Positions 8,178 through 19,009 of a stretch of DNA of 64,000 bases are shown here, one piece after another. The notes below the pieces were generated by a model. The model saw only the letters and a program-made list of their open reading frames with translations, did no database searches and was not told the origin of the DNA. Positions within the stretch are counted from its first letter, which is position 1; every line of letters starts with the position of its first letter. The translations under genes were made by a program, and so were the position numbers. Origin of the DNA: Yersinia massiliensis (lineage in GTDB: Bacteria > Pseudomonadota > Gammaproteobacteria > Enterobacterales > Enterobacteriaceae); contig NZ_CP028488.1 in assembly GCF_003048255.1 (NCBI RefSeq), positions 1 to 64,000 of the forward strand, read 5' to 3'.

Positions 8178-10076
8178 TTACTCTATTTCTCTGACAAAGC
8201 GAGATTTCTGTTGGAACTTAAGATCCTTCCAAGGCATCATTCTTTGTTTAGGGTACGTAACATAAAGCCAACGCTTTGCGCGAGTTACTGCCACAAAGGC
8301 ATTATTACGTTCTTCATCAATTTCTTTTAATGAGTTAGCTCGGTAATCAGGGAAAACACCCTCACACATTCCCATCAAAAAAACGATGTCTTTTTCAAGT
8401 CCCTTCATAGTATGAACGGTACTCAATAACAACCCATTTTCTAATGAGTTTTCTGTTAACTGACCAAGGGCTAAAGCATTTCTAAAAGCGACTAAAGAAT
8501 TTCCCAACCCTTTGCGTTTGAATAAGGTCCAAGCTCTGCTAAACTCATTCAATTCATCTAAACTTAATTTTATCTCTTCAGACTTCCCTTCAGATGGAGC
8601 TGTACCTTGACTAATTAAACTAGTTAACTTTTCTTCAAACAAACGAACGAACTTTCTTATATTAGGTTCATCAACGTCTAGGCTATTTATTGAATTCATC
8701 AACTCAGAATACAATTCAGCGTTTTCTCTATCCAGATTTTTAGTTTGATTGGCTAAAATATTTAAAACACCATTTGACCATGACGTAGGCGCTATAACTC
8801 CCAATAGCGAGCACAACTTTTTACCATCAACCCAATCTTTTGGATTTAGCTTTATGCGAATAGAGTAATCGAGAATTCTTCCAAAAATTGTCGTAGGCTC
8901 TAGTTGACGCTCTCCTTTTCTCATGGAAAAATGGATATTATTTTGTTTTAAACAAGCTTCTAGTTTATTAAAAACGAATCTATTCCTTGCTATAACCACC
9001 ATTTTATCTAAAGATATGTCACCCTCTATTTCAGGATGTGTTTTTAACTCTAAGAGCAGCTTAACTGTAGATGTAATCCATTCAGCCTCAGCTTCTTCCG
9101 TATCAGCAGAAACTATCTTAACACCGCCTTCTAAGGCATAATCAAGTTCCGCTTGAGAGTTCGGCTTTAATTTATTCGCAGCCCTAATAATAGCCTTTGC
9201 GCTACGATAGTTTTCTCTTAATTCAAACTGAAATGGAGTAAAATCCTCCAAGAAATAGGTGCAAAGATACTCTTTTGAAGAACCATTGAACCCATAAATC
9301 ATCTGATTCGGATCTCCCACCATGAATACACTGTGGATGACATCTCCGCACAATGCCTTAATAAACTCATACTGGGCTTTATTTAAGTCTTGAGCTTCAT
9401 CGATACAAACATGTTTGTACTGAGAACGATAAATTTGAGCGATCCAGTTATGTGTTAATAAAATTTTGTGAGCATAAACTAATATGTCATCATAATCTAT
9501 CCCACCACTATTGACTAAAGATGATTGATAGTCTTGAAAGACCTTCCAAATATTACTGTTTGGATATTTTTCTGTTACATCTGATTCTGTAAATAGCTCA
9601 CGCTTGATCCTTGAAAATATATCCATATAATTTTGAAGATTTTTTTCTCGACTTTTTAGCTCCTTAGAATCAGAAATATTCAGATATTCATCAATATTTA
9701 CGCCATCTTCACGTAAGGATTGGAGGAAAACTTCCATTCGATCTTTATCTCGATCATAAATATGAAGCTCTGCAGGTAATCCTACTGTATGCCCATACTT
9801 CTCAAGAATACGCTGAGCCACAGAATGAATTGTTGCTATCCAAGCCCTATCTTCCGCTTCAATACAGTCCTCTAGGCGAACAGACATTTCTTCCGCAGCT
9901 TTGTTTGTGAAAGTAAGCGCTATCACTCCATCTTTTTTTGTATTCTGCAATATATAGCGAACTCGTTCAGTTAAAACTCGTGTTTTACCAGAACCGGCTG
10001 AAGCAAGCACTTGAATCGCTTTATTAAATGGTGCGTGCACTATTTGAGCTTGACTTGATGATAAGTTCAACATCAT
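8178..10076 (-). CDS. gajB: UvrD/PcrA-like helicase, GajB-type
   Basis: SF1 helicase of 632 residues. Walker A LASAGSGKTRVLTERV lies at about residue 25, motif II VCIDEAQDLNKAQ at about 225, and the C-terminal motifs LLSTVHTMKGLEKDIVF and AVTRAKRWLYVTYP at about 555 and 600. Pairing with an adjacent class 2 OLD nuclease is the defining architecture of Gabija anti-phage systems, where the helicase partner acts with GajA in one complex. It is longer than the roughly 500 residues I recall for the reference GajB, so it may belong to a diverged branch. The chosen ATG overlaps the gajA stop as TAATG; a GTG three codons upstream is also possible. Confidence 0.85.
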   Translation of the reverse strand: MMLNLSSSQAQIVHAPFNKAIQVLASAGSGKTRVLTERVRYILQNTKKDGVIALTFTNKAAEEMSVRLEDCIEAEDRAWIATIHSVAQRILEKYGHTVGLPAELHIYDRDKDRMEVFLQSLREDGVNIDEYLNISDSKELKSREKNLQNYMDIFSRIKRELFTESDVTEKYPNSNIWKVFQDYQSSLVNSGGIDYDDILVYAHKILLTHNWIAQIYRSQYKHVCIDEAQDLNKAQYEFIKALCGDVIHSVFMVGDPNQMIYGFNGSSKEYLCTYFLEDFTPFQFELRENYRSAKAIIRAANKLKPNSQAELDYALEGGVKIVSADTEEAEAEWITSTVKLLLELKTHPEIEGDISLDKMVVIARNRFVFNKLEACLKQNNIHFSMRKGERQLEPTTIFGRILDYSIRIKLNPKDWVDGKKLCSLLGVIAPTSWSNGVLNILANQTKNLDRENAELYSELMNSINSLDVDEPNIRKFVRLFEEKLTSLISQGTAPSEGKSEEIKLSLDELNEFSRAWTLFKRKGLGNSLVAFRNALALGQLTENSLENGLLLSTVHTMKGLEKDIVFLMGMCEGVFPDYRANSLKEIDEERNNAFVAVTRAKRWLYVTYPKQRMMPWKDLKFQQKSRFVREIE

Positions 10077-11841
10077 TATCCCCACCCTTTTAGCTGAGTA
10101 AAAGTATCAATAACAGCCTGAGGTATTAATTGTTCCACTGTTTTATTGTTTGGATTTCTTAATATGACATCAGCTAGAAAACCAGCGTAAGATGCCTTGG
10201 AGGAACGCATTCTCTTTAGAAGCTCATCATCACTAAGCGCCTCGATTTCTCTAGTTTTAGCTTCATTATAGGCAGCATTACTTCCCCCCCTTGTCTCCGT
10301 ATTAATCAGAGCCTCGATAATTTCTTGACGCATCCCCACAACATGAATTAACTCAGCCTCAATATCATTTTTAGGTGACAAATAGGAAACATGTAAATTT
10401 TTTTCAGACAGAATTAATGATGTGTTTCTTTCAATCTTCCTTAATTGAGATTCAATTTCCGTTTTAGTATTTCCATCGTTATCACTGACAATGCACACAG
10501 GAATGCCAAAACTCAATGCCATTTTTATAAATGGCGGGTAGTTTTTCCCAGAAACACTTATACAATTTACTCCAAGAGAAAATGCAGATTTTCTAAAAAA
10601 GGCTGAAAACATTGAAGGTATTATTTGTTCTTCAGTAACACCTTCGAATAATATTAGCGCTTTTGAGAACAATAGCTCGCCTCTGAATCGCATAATTTCT
10701 CGCTGAAGAATATTTATATCTTCTGGATCTAATCCACTAATTAATTGCGTAGCATTGATAGCATTTGATGTTCTAATCAACCCACGTAAGTTTTCAAGTT
10801 CTGACATCCCCACTAAATATGGGGAGTGTGTACTAATGATAACTTGGCCAGGACTATCTTGTAATTGTTGGAAAAGTGTTCTTTGCGCATTCGGATGTAA
10901 ATGTGCCTCAGGTTCTTCCGCCGCTAATATTGGAAAGAATGGTTCAGCTTCTTTCTCATGGTTTGTCGCCATCAACTCTGTAAATGCTTTCACTGCTAAT
11001 ATAGACGCCCAACTGCGTGTTCCCATACCATGGTATTCCATAGAGAATGAGCTTTTATCAGACTCTCCAAAATGCACGCTGAATCGTTTTGAAAGATCTC
11101 TTATTTTTTTTGGAAATGGTGTCAGTTCAGTTTGTCCAGACCCTTCAAATGATTGATTTAGAGTATCAAGATGAATTTTTAAACGTTTAAGAGGTTCGCT
11201 TTTATTAATCGCTTCCTTGTTGATTTCGGCAACCATTTTTTCCAATTCTGCTACATCATCATCACCGTATTCAATACTTGATAGAACTCTACCAACAAAC
11301 GAAGATTTTTCTTTCAACTCATTATGGATATCTCGCTGTGCATCTATAGAAATAAAAGGTATGGACTCGAGTCTCCTTCCCATCTTATTTTTACTGTTAA
11401 TGCGAGAATCTTGCCAATTTTCGGCATTCGGCCAAACATCTAAATAAAATCGTTCGACGTTATATCCACCTTTAACTCTATCAGGCTTTGCAGTTGTTCG
11501 TATTGCTACAAATTGTTTCCCATCAGCCTCTGCTTGTATCGAATCACCAAATTCTTGTTGCCATGATTCTGAAAACTCAGCGGTTCTAATGCCGCGATCT
11601 AATGCAATAAAACGCAAGTCAATTGTAATGTTATCTTGTCTCTTTTCATCATCGCCAATATGAAAATCCTCATCAGATAAATACCGAGAATAATCCCCTA
11701 ATGAAAGTTGCAGGGCTTTTATTATCGATGTTTTCCCTGCGTTATTTTGGCCAAACAATACAGTTACCCGAGGCAAAATAACCTCCACATTGGAGACACC
11801 TCTGAATCCACAAATTCGAACAACATCAATTTGGATATTCA

Positions 11842-11842
<1 letters not shown>
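10076..11842 (-). CDS. gajA: OLD-family ATPase-TOPRIM nuclease, GajA-type
   Basis: 588-residue DNA nuclease. An ABC-type ATPase with Walker A GQNNAGKTS (residues 31-39) and a signature/Walker B region ILAAEEPEAHLHPNAQ followed by STHSPYLV (about 305-335) is joined to a C-terminal TOPRIM domain with LFEGVTEEQ (catalytic Glu, about 400) and VSDNDGN (DxD, about 455). In Gabija systems GajA nicks DNA and is restrained by nucleotides. All key residues look intact. Start and stop both overlap their neighbours in TAATG junctions (tnpR-gajA and gajA-gajB), so the three genes form one coupled operon. Confidence 0.87.
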
Positions 11843-12584
<742 letters not shown>

Positions 12585-15500
12585 ATGCCCGTTGACTTTC
12601 TGACCACTGAGCAGACTGAAAGCTATGGCAGATTCACCGGTGAACCGGATGAGCTTCAGCTGGCACGATATTTTCACCTTGATGAAGCAGACAAGGAATT
12701 TATCGGAAAAAGCAGAGGTGATCACAACCGTCTGGGCATTGCCCTGCAAATTGGATGTGTCCGTTTTCTGGGCACCTTCCTCACCGATATGAATCATATT
12801 CCTTCCGGCGTCCGGCATTTTACCGCCAGACAGCTCGGGATTCGTGATATCACCGTTCTTGCAGAATACGGTCAGAGGGAAAATACCCGCCGTGAGCATG
12901 CAGCGCTGATACGTCAGCACTATCAGTATCGTGAATTTGCCTGGCCCTGGACATTTCGCCTTACCCGTCTTTTATATACCCGGAGCTGGATAAGCAACGA
13001 ACGTCCTGGCCTGCTTTTCGATCTGGCGACAGGGTGGCTTATGCAACATCGTATTATTCTCCCCGGAGCCACTACGCTGACCCGGTTGATTTCAGAGGTA
13101 AGGGAAAAGGCGACGTTGCGCCTGTGGAACAAACTGGCACTGATACCGTCAGCCGAACAGCGTTCACAGCTGGAGATGCTGCTGGGGCCAACTGATTGCA
13201 GCCGCCTGTCTTTACTGGAATCACTGAAAAAAGGCCCTGTGACCATCAGTGGTCCGGCGTTTAATGAAGCAATTGAACGCTGGAAAACTCTGAACGATTT
13301 TGGCCTGCATGCTGACAACCTGAGTACACTCCCGGCTGTGCGCCTGAAAAATCTCGCACGTTATGCTGGTATGACTTCGGTGTTCAATATTGCCAGGATG
13401 TCACCGCAGAAAAGGATAGCGGTTCTGGTTGCCTTTGTCCTTGCATGGGAAACGCTGGCGCTGGATGATGCACTGGACGTTCTGGACGCCATGCTGGCCG
13501 TTATCATCCGTGACGCCAGAAAGATTGGGCAGAAAAAACGGCTCCGCTCGCTGAAGGATCTGGATAAATCTGCATTGGCGCTCGCCAGCGCATGTTCGTA
13601 CCTGCTGAAAGAAGAAACACCGGACGAATCGATTCGTGCTGAGGTGTTCAGCTACATCCCCAGACAAAAGCTGGCTGAAATCATCACGCTTGTCCGTGAA
13701 ATTGCCCGGCCCTCAGACGATAATTTTCATGAAGAAATGGTGGAGCAGTACGGGCGCGTTCGTCGTTTCCTGCCCCATCTGCTGAATACCGTTAAATTTT
13801 CATCCGCACCTGCCGGGGTTACCACTCTGAATGCCTGTGACTACCTCAGCCGAGAGTTCAGCTCACGGCGGCAGTTTTTTGACGACGCACCAACGGAAAT
13901 TATCAGTCGGTCATGGAAACGGCTGGTGATTAACAAGGACAAACATATCACCCGCAGGGGATACACGCTCTGCTTTCTCAGTAAACTGCAGGATAGTCTG
14001 AGGCGGAGGGATGTCTACGTTACCGGCAGTAACCGGTGGGGAGATCCTCGTGCAAGATTACTACAGGGTGCTGACTGGCAGGCAAACCGGATTAAGGTTT
14101 ATCGTTCTTTGGGGCACCCGACAGACCCGCAGGAAGCAATAAAATCTCTGGGTCATCAGCTTGATAGTCGTTACAGACAGGTTGCTGCACGTCTTGGCGA
14201 AAATGAGGCTGTCGAACTCGATGTTTCTGGCCCGAAGCCCCGGTTGACAATTTCTCCCCTCGCCAGTCTTGATGAGCCGGACAGTCTGAAACGACTGAGC
14301 AAAATGATCAGTGATCTGCTCCCTCCGGTAGATTTAACGGAGTTGCTACTCGAAATTAACGCCCATACCGGATTTGCTGATGAGTTTTTCCATGCTAGTG
14401 AAGCCAGTGCCAGAGTTGATGATCTGCCCGTCAGCATCAGCGCCGTGCTGATGGCTGAAGCCTGCAATATCGGTCTGGAACCACTGATCAGATCAAATGT
14501 TCCTGCACTGACCCGACACCGGCTGAACTGGACAAAAGCGAACTATCTGCGGGCTGAAACTATCACCAGCGCTAATGCCAGACTGGTTGATTTTCAGGCA
14601 ACGCTGCCACTGGCACAGATATGGGGTGGAGGAGAAGTGGCATCTGCAGATGGAATGCGCTTTGTTACGCCAGTCAGAACAATCAATGCCGGACCGAACC
14701 GCAAATACTTTGGTAATAACAGAGGGATCACCTGGTACAACTTTGTGTCCGATCAGTATTCCGGCTTTCATGGCATCGTTATACCGGGGACGCTGAGGGA
14801 CTCTATCTTTGTGCTGGAAGGCCTTCTGGAACAGGAGACCGGGCTGAATCCAACCGAAATTATGACCGATACAGCAGGTGCCAGCGAACTTGTCTTTGGC
14901 CTTTTCTGGCTGCTGGGATACCAGTTTTCTCCACGCCTGGCTGATGCCGGTGCTTCGGTTTTCTGGCGAATGGACCATGATGCCGACTATGGTGTGCTGA
15001 ATGATATTGCTAGAGGGCAATCAGATCCCCGAAAAATAGTCCTTCAGTGGGACGAAATGATCCGGACCGCTGGCTCCCTGAAGCTGGGCAAAGTACAGGC
15101 TTCAGTGCTGGTCCGTTCATTGCTGAAAAGTGAACGTCCTTCCGGACTGACTCAGGCAATCATTGAAGTGGGGCGCATCAACAAAACGCTGTATCTGCTT
15201 AATTATATTGATGATGAAGATTACCGCCGGCGCATTCTGACCCAGCTTAATCGGGGAGAAAGCCGCCATGCCGTTGCCAGAGCCATCTGTCACGGTCAAA
15301 AAGGTGAGATAAGAAAACGATATACCGACGGTCAGGAAGATCAGTTGGGAGCACTGGGGCTGGTCACTAACGCCGTCGTGTTATGGAACACTATTTATAT
15401 GCAGGCAGCCCTGGATCATCTCCGGGCGCAGGGTGAAACACTGAATGATGATGATATCGCACGCCTCTCCCCGCTTTGCCACGGACATATCAATATGCTC

Positions 15501-15590
15501 GGCCATTATTCCTTCACGCTGGCAGAACTGGTGACCAAAGGACATCTGAGACCATTAAAAGAGGCGTCAGAGGCAGAAAACGTTGCTTAA
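12585..15590 (+). CDS. tnpA: Tn3 transposase
   Basis: 1001-residue DDE transposase, full length. It starts MPVDFLTTEQTESYGRFTGE and appears nearly identical to the Tn3/Tn2 transposase throughout as I recall it. The catalytic region includes ASADGMRF, TDTAGASE and the C-terminal GLVTNAVVLWNT. The stop codon falls 4 bases inside the right terminal repeat, as in Tn3. Its GC content is higher than the neighbouring defence genes, so transposition module and cargo have different histories. Confidence 0.97.
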   Translation: MPVDFLTTEQTESYGRFTGEPDELQLARYFHLDEADKEFIGKSRGDHNRLGIALQIGCVRFLGTFLTDMNHIPSGVRHFTARQLGIRDITVLAEYGQRENTRREHAALIRQHYQYREFAWPWTFRLTRLLYTRSWISNERPGLLFDLATGWLMQHRIILPGATTLTRLISEVREKATLRLWNKLALIPSAEQRSQLEMLLGPTDCSRLSLLESLKKGPVTISGPAFNEAIERWKTLNDFGLHADNLSTLPAVRLKNLARYAGMTSVFNIARMSPQKRIAVLVAFVLAWETLALDDALDVLDAMLAVIIRDARKIGQKKRLRSLKDLDKSALALASACSYLLKEETPDESIRAEVFSYIPRQKLAEIITLVREIARPSDDNFHEEMVEQYGRVRRFLPHLLNTVKFSSAPAGVTTLNACDYLSREFSSRRQFFDDAPTEIISRSWKRLVINKDKHITRRGYTLCFLSKLQDSLRRRDVYVTGSNRWGDPRARLLQGADWQANRIKVYRSLGHPTDPQEAIKSLGHQLDSRYRQVAARLGENEAVELDVSGPKPRLTISPLASLDEPDSLKRLSKMISDLLPPVDLTELLLEINAHTGFADEFFHASEASARVDDLPVSISAVLMAEACNIGLEPLIRSNVPALTRHRLNWTKANYLRAETITSANARLVDFQATLPLAQIWGGGEVASADGMRFVTPVRTINAGPNRKYFGNNRGITWYNFVSDQYSGFHGIVIPGTLRDSIFVLEGLLEQETGLNPTEIMTDTAGASELVFGLFWLLGYQFSPRLADAGASVFWRMDHDADYGVLNDIARGQSDPRKIVLQWDEMIRTAGSLKLGKVQASVLVRSLLKSERPSGLTQAIIEVGRINKTLYLLNYIDDEDYRRRILTQLNRGESRHAVARAICHGQKGEIRKRYTDGQEDQLGALGLVTNAVVLWNTIYMQAALDHLRAQGETLNDDDIARLSPLCHGHINMLGHYSFTLAELVTKGHLRPLKEASEAENVA

Positions 15591-15623
15591 CGTGAGTTTT
15601 CGTTCCACTGAGCGTCAGACCCC
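15586..15623 (-). repeat. Tn3 terminal inverted repeat, right
   Basis: Exact 38-bp inverse of the left end, overlapping the last codons of tnpA. The next bases (GAATA) do not match the pentamer outside the left end. Confidence 0.97.
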
Positions 15624-15819
15624 GAATAATGTCACCCGGTGCCGCATCATCGAGCAGTCGTAAAAGTTCTGGCCGTTGGAGTGAAGCCCCGGATACATTT
15701 TCGGTGTACCAGCTGGCCATCCGAAAACCTTTCTCTTCCACAAAGGCTTTCATGCGATTTTTGGCTCGGAGTGCGTCTTGTTCTTTCGTCGAGGCGCGGA
15801 GATAGCCGTGAATGTACAT
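15624..15819 (-). pseudogene. Plasmid serine recombinase, C-terminus removed at the Tn3 end
   Basis: N-terminal 65 residues of a resolvase/invertase-type recombinase: MYIHGYLRASTKEQDALRAK with catalytic Ser in LRASTKEQD, then YTENVSGASLQRPEL and LDDAAPGDII, where the frame meets the transposon end. The remaining catalytic and HTH parts are not at the other end of the transposon, so this is not a simple insertion. In intact plasmids such recombinases resolve multimers. Confidence 0.85.
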
Positions 15820-16006
15820 TTTTTACCCACAAGTGACGTTTAGGTGATGATCATAATGTACATGACAGATAAGTGATGATCCAACAGTGAAATGACCATA
15901 ATTTTAGCTATGACATTAGGGTATACCGCTCACAAATTGCGCTGCTTTAATTCTGTCTAAACATGGCGGTAAAGCATCCCAAGAAATCGCGTAGCGTAAT
16001 CCTACG
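15820..16006. promoter_or_regulatory. Repeat-rich region upstream of the truncated recombinase
   Basis: Related short repeats (AAGTGACGTTTAGGTGATGATCA, then ACATGACAGATAAGTGATGATC, partial spacing about 30) precede the recombinase start and probably include its crossover/binding sites. No gene is seen here. Confidence 0.4.
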
Positions 16007-16900
16007 TTAGATATTATCCTCGGATTTTCTCTGAATAATGGTTCGTATGAAGGCTGCTGATATGTGAAGTGCTAACTCAGCATCATATTCAAGAACCGAG
16101 GATACCTTGTTGCTCCCGTGCCTGACCGCAGGTTCAGCGTTCGTGTAGGCGTAAAACTTTTCTATTACGGTGATAAGCAAGGGGGAAATAGAACTTTCCT
16201 TCTTCATTATTTTTAGCGCATCCCCCAGTGTGGAGGCGGTCGGATATAATGTACGGCATACGCTTTCAACGGCACTGATCGACTCTTTGATCGAGTTCTC
16301 TGGGTCTTTTTGTGAACCGAGAGTGAAAGCACGTGCTTTCGCATAATGTTTTCTGGCAGGTTCGAACTTGTCTTTAAGGGACGAATCTGTCTGATTAACC
16401 CTGAGCTCTAAATCATGAGGCAGCGGCGTTTCTAAGGTACTTGATTCGTTCAGCTTCCACTCTATCTTATGCATGGAAAACAGATCGTTAACTTTTTGTC
16501 GGTAAGATGCATAGCTGAACTCTTCGTAGGTTTTCTTAGCCCAAGAAAAAGTTTGTTCACCTTCAATTTCTTTTAATATCTGCCCGATAATTTCTACTGT
16601 ATCGTAAAATTTATACCACTCTAGATGTTGTATTCTCGTCTTTAAAGATTCATAACAATAAAATGAATCAAAGTCTTCTTGATCTGTTTCATGACCATTT
16701 TCAGCGCATATTCTTTCTATTAATGCTTTTATTCCCAGAGGTTTGTTTTCTGTATTTTGGACACGGCTATCTCCGTCAACAAAAATAAGGTTATCGAGTA
16801 CTTTAAGAAAGAAGAAAGACTTTAGCCAGTCAGGGGCATCCTGTTTAATTGGCTCATTTTTGTAGTCTGGATCAAACCCATTACGATAAGAAAATTTCAC
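16007..16900 (-). CDS. Abortive-infection-type protein with Abi C-terminal (HEPN-like) domain
   Basis: 297 residues. The C-terminal ~110 residues (SIKESISAVESVCRTLYPTA ... TLGDALKIM ... NAEPAVRHG ... LEYDAELALHISAAFIRTII) match the Abi_C fold found in AbiJ-like and other HEPN-type abortive infection proteins; AVRHG is its hallmark. The N-terminal ~180 residues (SYRNGFDPDYKNEPIKQDAP) are an AbiJ-NTD-like region seen in similar proteins. The start is GTG with GAGG 5 bases upstream. It stands alone between a recombinase remnant and resD. The likely role is phage defence by RNA cleavage or growth arrest, which is inference. Confidence 0.7.
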   Translation of the reverse strand: MKFSYRNGFDPDYKNEPIKQDAPDWLKSFFFLKVLDNLIFVDGDSRVQNTENKPLGIKALIERICAENGHETDQEDFDSFYCYESLKTRIQHLEWYKFYDTVEIIGQILKEIEGEQTFSWAKKTYEEFSYASYRQKVNDLFSMHKIEWKLNESSTLETPLPHDLELRVNQTDSSLKDKFEPARKHYAKARAFTLGSQKDPENSIKESISAVESVCRTLYPTASTLGDALKIMKKESSISPLLITVIEKFYAYTNAEPAVRHGSNKVSSVLEYDAELALHISAAFIRTIIQRKSEDNI

Positions 16901-16971
16901 AACAGCCTCGCTTCTGGCGGATTATGGATACTTATTGTTTATAACTGCATTATTGCTTAAAGCAATTTTAT

Positions 16972-17754
16972 TCAAACTTCCTGTTGTTTCAGCATGGCCA
17001 CGGCGTCCTGCCCCGGCATTGAGAACTGCACCCGGTGGCGTGCCGCCACGTCCAGCGCAAATATCCGTGTGTAAACTTCAGTCGATTTCAGGCTTTTGTG
17101 ACCCATCAGGCTTTGCAACACTTTGAGCGGCACCCCGGCGTACAGCAGGTGCATGGCGTAGCTGTGACGAAAGGTATGCGGTGTCACCGGTACCGAGAAC
17201 GTTACCCCATCGGCGGCGGCCCGTGTTACGGCATCATTGAGCCAGGTGCGCACGGTGCGATCCGTTACCTCCCAGAGGCGGGCGGGCTCCATGCGACCGG
17301 TACGTTTATTTTTGCGCTCAAGTGGAATGCGCAGTGTAGCCACCATGCTGTTCAGTTGGTTGACGTAATGGCTGTCTGACAGGGGGACCAGGCGGTGAGT
17401 CACGACTTTCCTGGGCGGTGCGCCGGGACCGCGTTCGGCTTTGGCCTGGCGCTGTTTGAGGGTGGCCAGTGACACGTAAGGCTGGGCGGCATTCAGGTAA
17501 AAATCCCCGCGTGTCAGTGCCAGCGCTTCGTTGATACGTGCGCCAGTATTCCATAAGGTGGCAATGAGGGTTTGCTGGTACAGGTCAGGGATATAGTGCA
17601 GCAAAGCGCCCACCTCAACGGCCAGCAGGTACTCCGGCATGTCACCGTGGGTCTGCGCCATGCGCCGTAGCGCCAGGGCAGCGGGGTAGTCGATGGCAAC
17701 AGGGAGTTGTGTCGCTGAAGCATGAGGCGGACTGTAAAGAGTTATGCCTGTCAT
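16972..17754 (-). CDS. resD: ResD-like tyrosine recombinase
   Basis: Plasmid multimer-resolution recombinase of 260 residues, closely resembling F-plasmid ResD from its first residues (MTGITLYSPPHASATQLPVA) on. Catalytic residues are visible: Arg in NTGARINEAL (about 90), the HTFRHSYAMHLLYAG box (His/Arg, about 190), GHKS (about 215) and Tyr in STEVYTRIF (about 225). It is intact. No rfsF-like target was identified beside it. It marks the point where F-type backbone resumes after the transposon. Confidence 0.93.
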   Translation of the reverse strand: MTGITLYSPPHASATQLPVAIDYPAALALRRMAQTHGDMPEYLLAVEVGALLHYIPDLYQQTLIATLWNTGARINEALALTRGDFYLNAAQPYVSLATLKQRQAKAERGPGAPPRKVVTHRLVPLSDSHYVNQLNSMVATLRIPLERKNKRTGRMEPARLWEVTDRTVRTWLNDAVTRAAADGVTFSVPVTPHTFRHSYAMHLLYAGVPLKVLQSLMGHKSLKSTEVYTRIFALDVAARHRVQFSMPGQDAVAMLKQQEV

Positions 17755-17869
17755 TGTCGGTATATACCTCAGTTATCCTGTGTTTGCACATTCAGTGAGC
17801 CCAGGGGGCAAGTGCCATCCCGATGTAAAAGAGCGCTGTTATGTGTGGGCCATTTCTGGACGTTACCTG

Positions 17870-18472
17870 TCACCCCATGTCTGCCCGCATTTCTGCGTCA
17901 AGCTCCTGAAGGTATCGCAGGTTGACGTCTATTCCATCCAGACAGTCGGAAGCGGCCCCCATTTTTTCACCAAAAAGACGGGTGTTGATGCAACGGATAC
18001 CGTCGAGGCTGCGTGTGCCGTCATTTCTCCGCGCATAACGGAAGTCGGTGGCGCACTGATCCACTTTATGAAGCTCATTAACCACTTCTTTTACTATGCA
18101 AAAATCAGAAGATCTGTACCGGTCATCGACTTCCAGTACCAGTTTTTGAGCCACGGTGCAGAGGGTGATCAGGTTATGATTGTCTTTTTTGTATGGATGT
18201 TGTGCTGGATCCTCTGCCAGTGGCAGTGCCAGCTCAATAATTTGCTTGAGGAGTAACTCGATATGATGCCGGTAAAGAAATAGCACAGGGTAAACCAGAA
18301 AATCCTGATCCCGGCCGGACTCGTCAATGTGCTGAATGAGGATATCCGCTGCCCTCCGGTAACCTTCGGTATACGCTGTTCCGTGATCCTGCATGTAATT
18401 AAGTCCGGCGTTATTGTGCCAGTCGCTGTCACTTGCCAGCAGTGTGGATGGTGCGTCTTTTTTTCTGTTCAT
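17870..18472 (-). CDS. HEPN-like protein with RHxxELxxK motif
   Basis: 200-residue protein of unknown function. The central segment DFLVYPVLFLYRHHIELLLK (about residues 58-77) carries an RHH-x-ELLLK motif within a predicted helical bundle, shared with the 443-residue protein at 28476-29807 (TLIYPICFNLRHSVELTIK). Such R-x-(H)-type helices are typical of HEPN-fold proteins in defence and toxin loci. The start is ATG 18472 because GGAG lies 5 bases upstream; a GTG two codons earlier is possible. Nuclease activity is not demonstrated by the sequence. Confidence 0.55.
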   Translation of the reverse strand: MNRKKDAPSTLLASDSDWHNNAGLNYMQDHGTAYTEGYRRAADILIQHIDESGRDQDFLVYPVLFLYRHHIELLLKQIIELALPLAEDPAQHPYKKDNHNLITLCTVAQKLVLEVDDRYRSSDFCIVKEVVNELHKVDQCATDFRYARRNDGTRSLDGIRCINTRLFGEKMGAASDCLDGIDVNLRYLQELDAEMRADMG

Positions 18473-18646
18473 TGCCACTCCGGGATGTTCTGTTGGTCAA
18501 TTGCGCCAATTCGCTGATCAGTGCCGCAAATCCTGTCGCCCATGATTGTCATCGCCCTTTAAACGGTTTCACATGAACCGGTTAGGTAAACTCTTTTCGA
18601 TACCCGTTTGACTCTCCCCGTCTGCATTGCCAGGGGAGGTGGCTGA

Positions 18647-19009
18647 TTAATGCGCGCCGCCGTGCTCTTGCGCGATCTCTTCGGCGATGTGGCAGAACTG
18701 TTCGTGCTCGGTTTCCAGGTAGTGATAGTAGATACGTGCGTCGCGTTCGCTCAGTCCGCGCGGGTTGCCGCTAAAAAAGCCCTGCAGGGTATCTATGGCA
18801 TGCCGATAGGTGGCCAAATCGTAAGACCAGTCGGCCAGTTCACCGGCGGCCTCCAATTCCTGCTCAAAACTGGCGTACTGCCGTGCCAGGGTATCGAGTC
18901 CAAGTCGGGTGGCGGCATGAATATTGCCCTGACTGGGATCGGCGATGGCATGGCGGATCTTTTCAAACTGATACCCAAATCCCTCTTTACCCGTAATAGA
19001 CGCAAACAT
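18647..19009 (-). CDS. Conserved plasmid protein of unknown function
   Basis: 120 residues, acidic and mainly helical, MFASITGKEGFGYQFEKIRH at the start and rich in His/Glu at the end (HYLETEHEQFCHIAEEIAQE). The start at 19009 is preferred over the ATG four codons upstream because GGAG lies 6 bases before it. No motif is recognised. It lies between the HEPN-like gene and the kfrA operon, with several non-coding bases on either side. Confidence 0.55.
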   Translation of the reverse strand: MFASITGKEGFGYQFEKIRHAIADPSQGNIHAATRLGLDTLARQYASFEQELEAAGELADWSYDLATYRHAIDTLQGFFSGNPRGLSERDARIYYHYLETEHEQFCHIAEEIAQEHGGAH

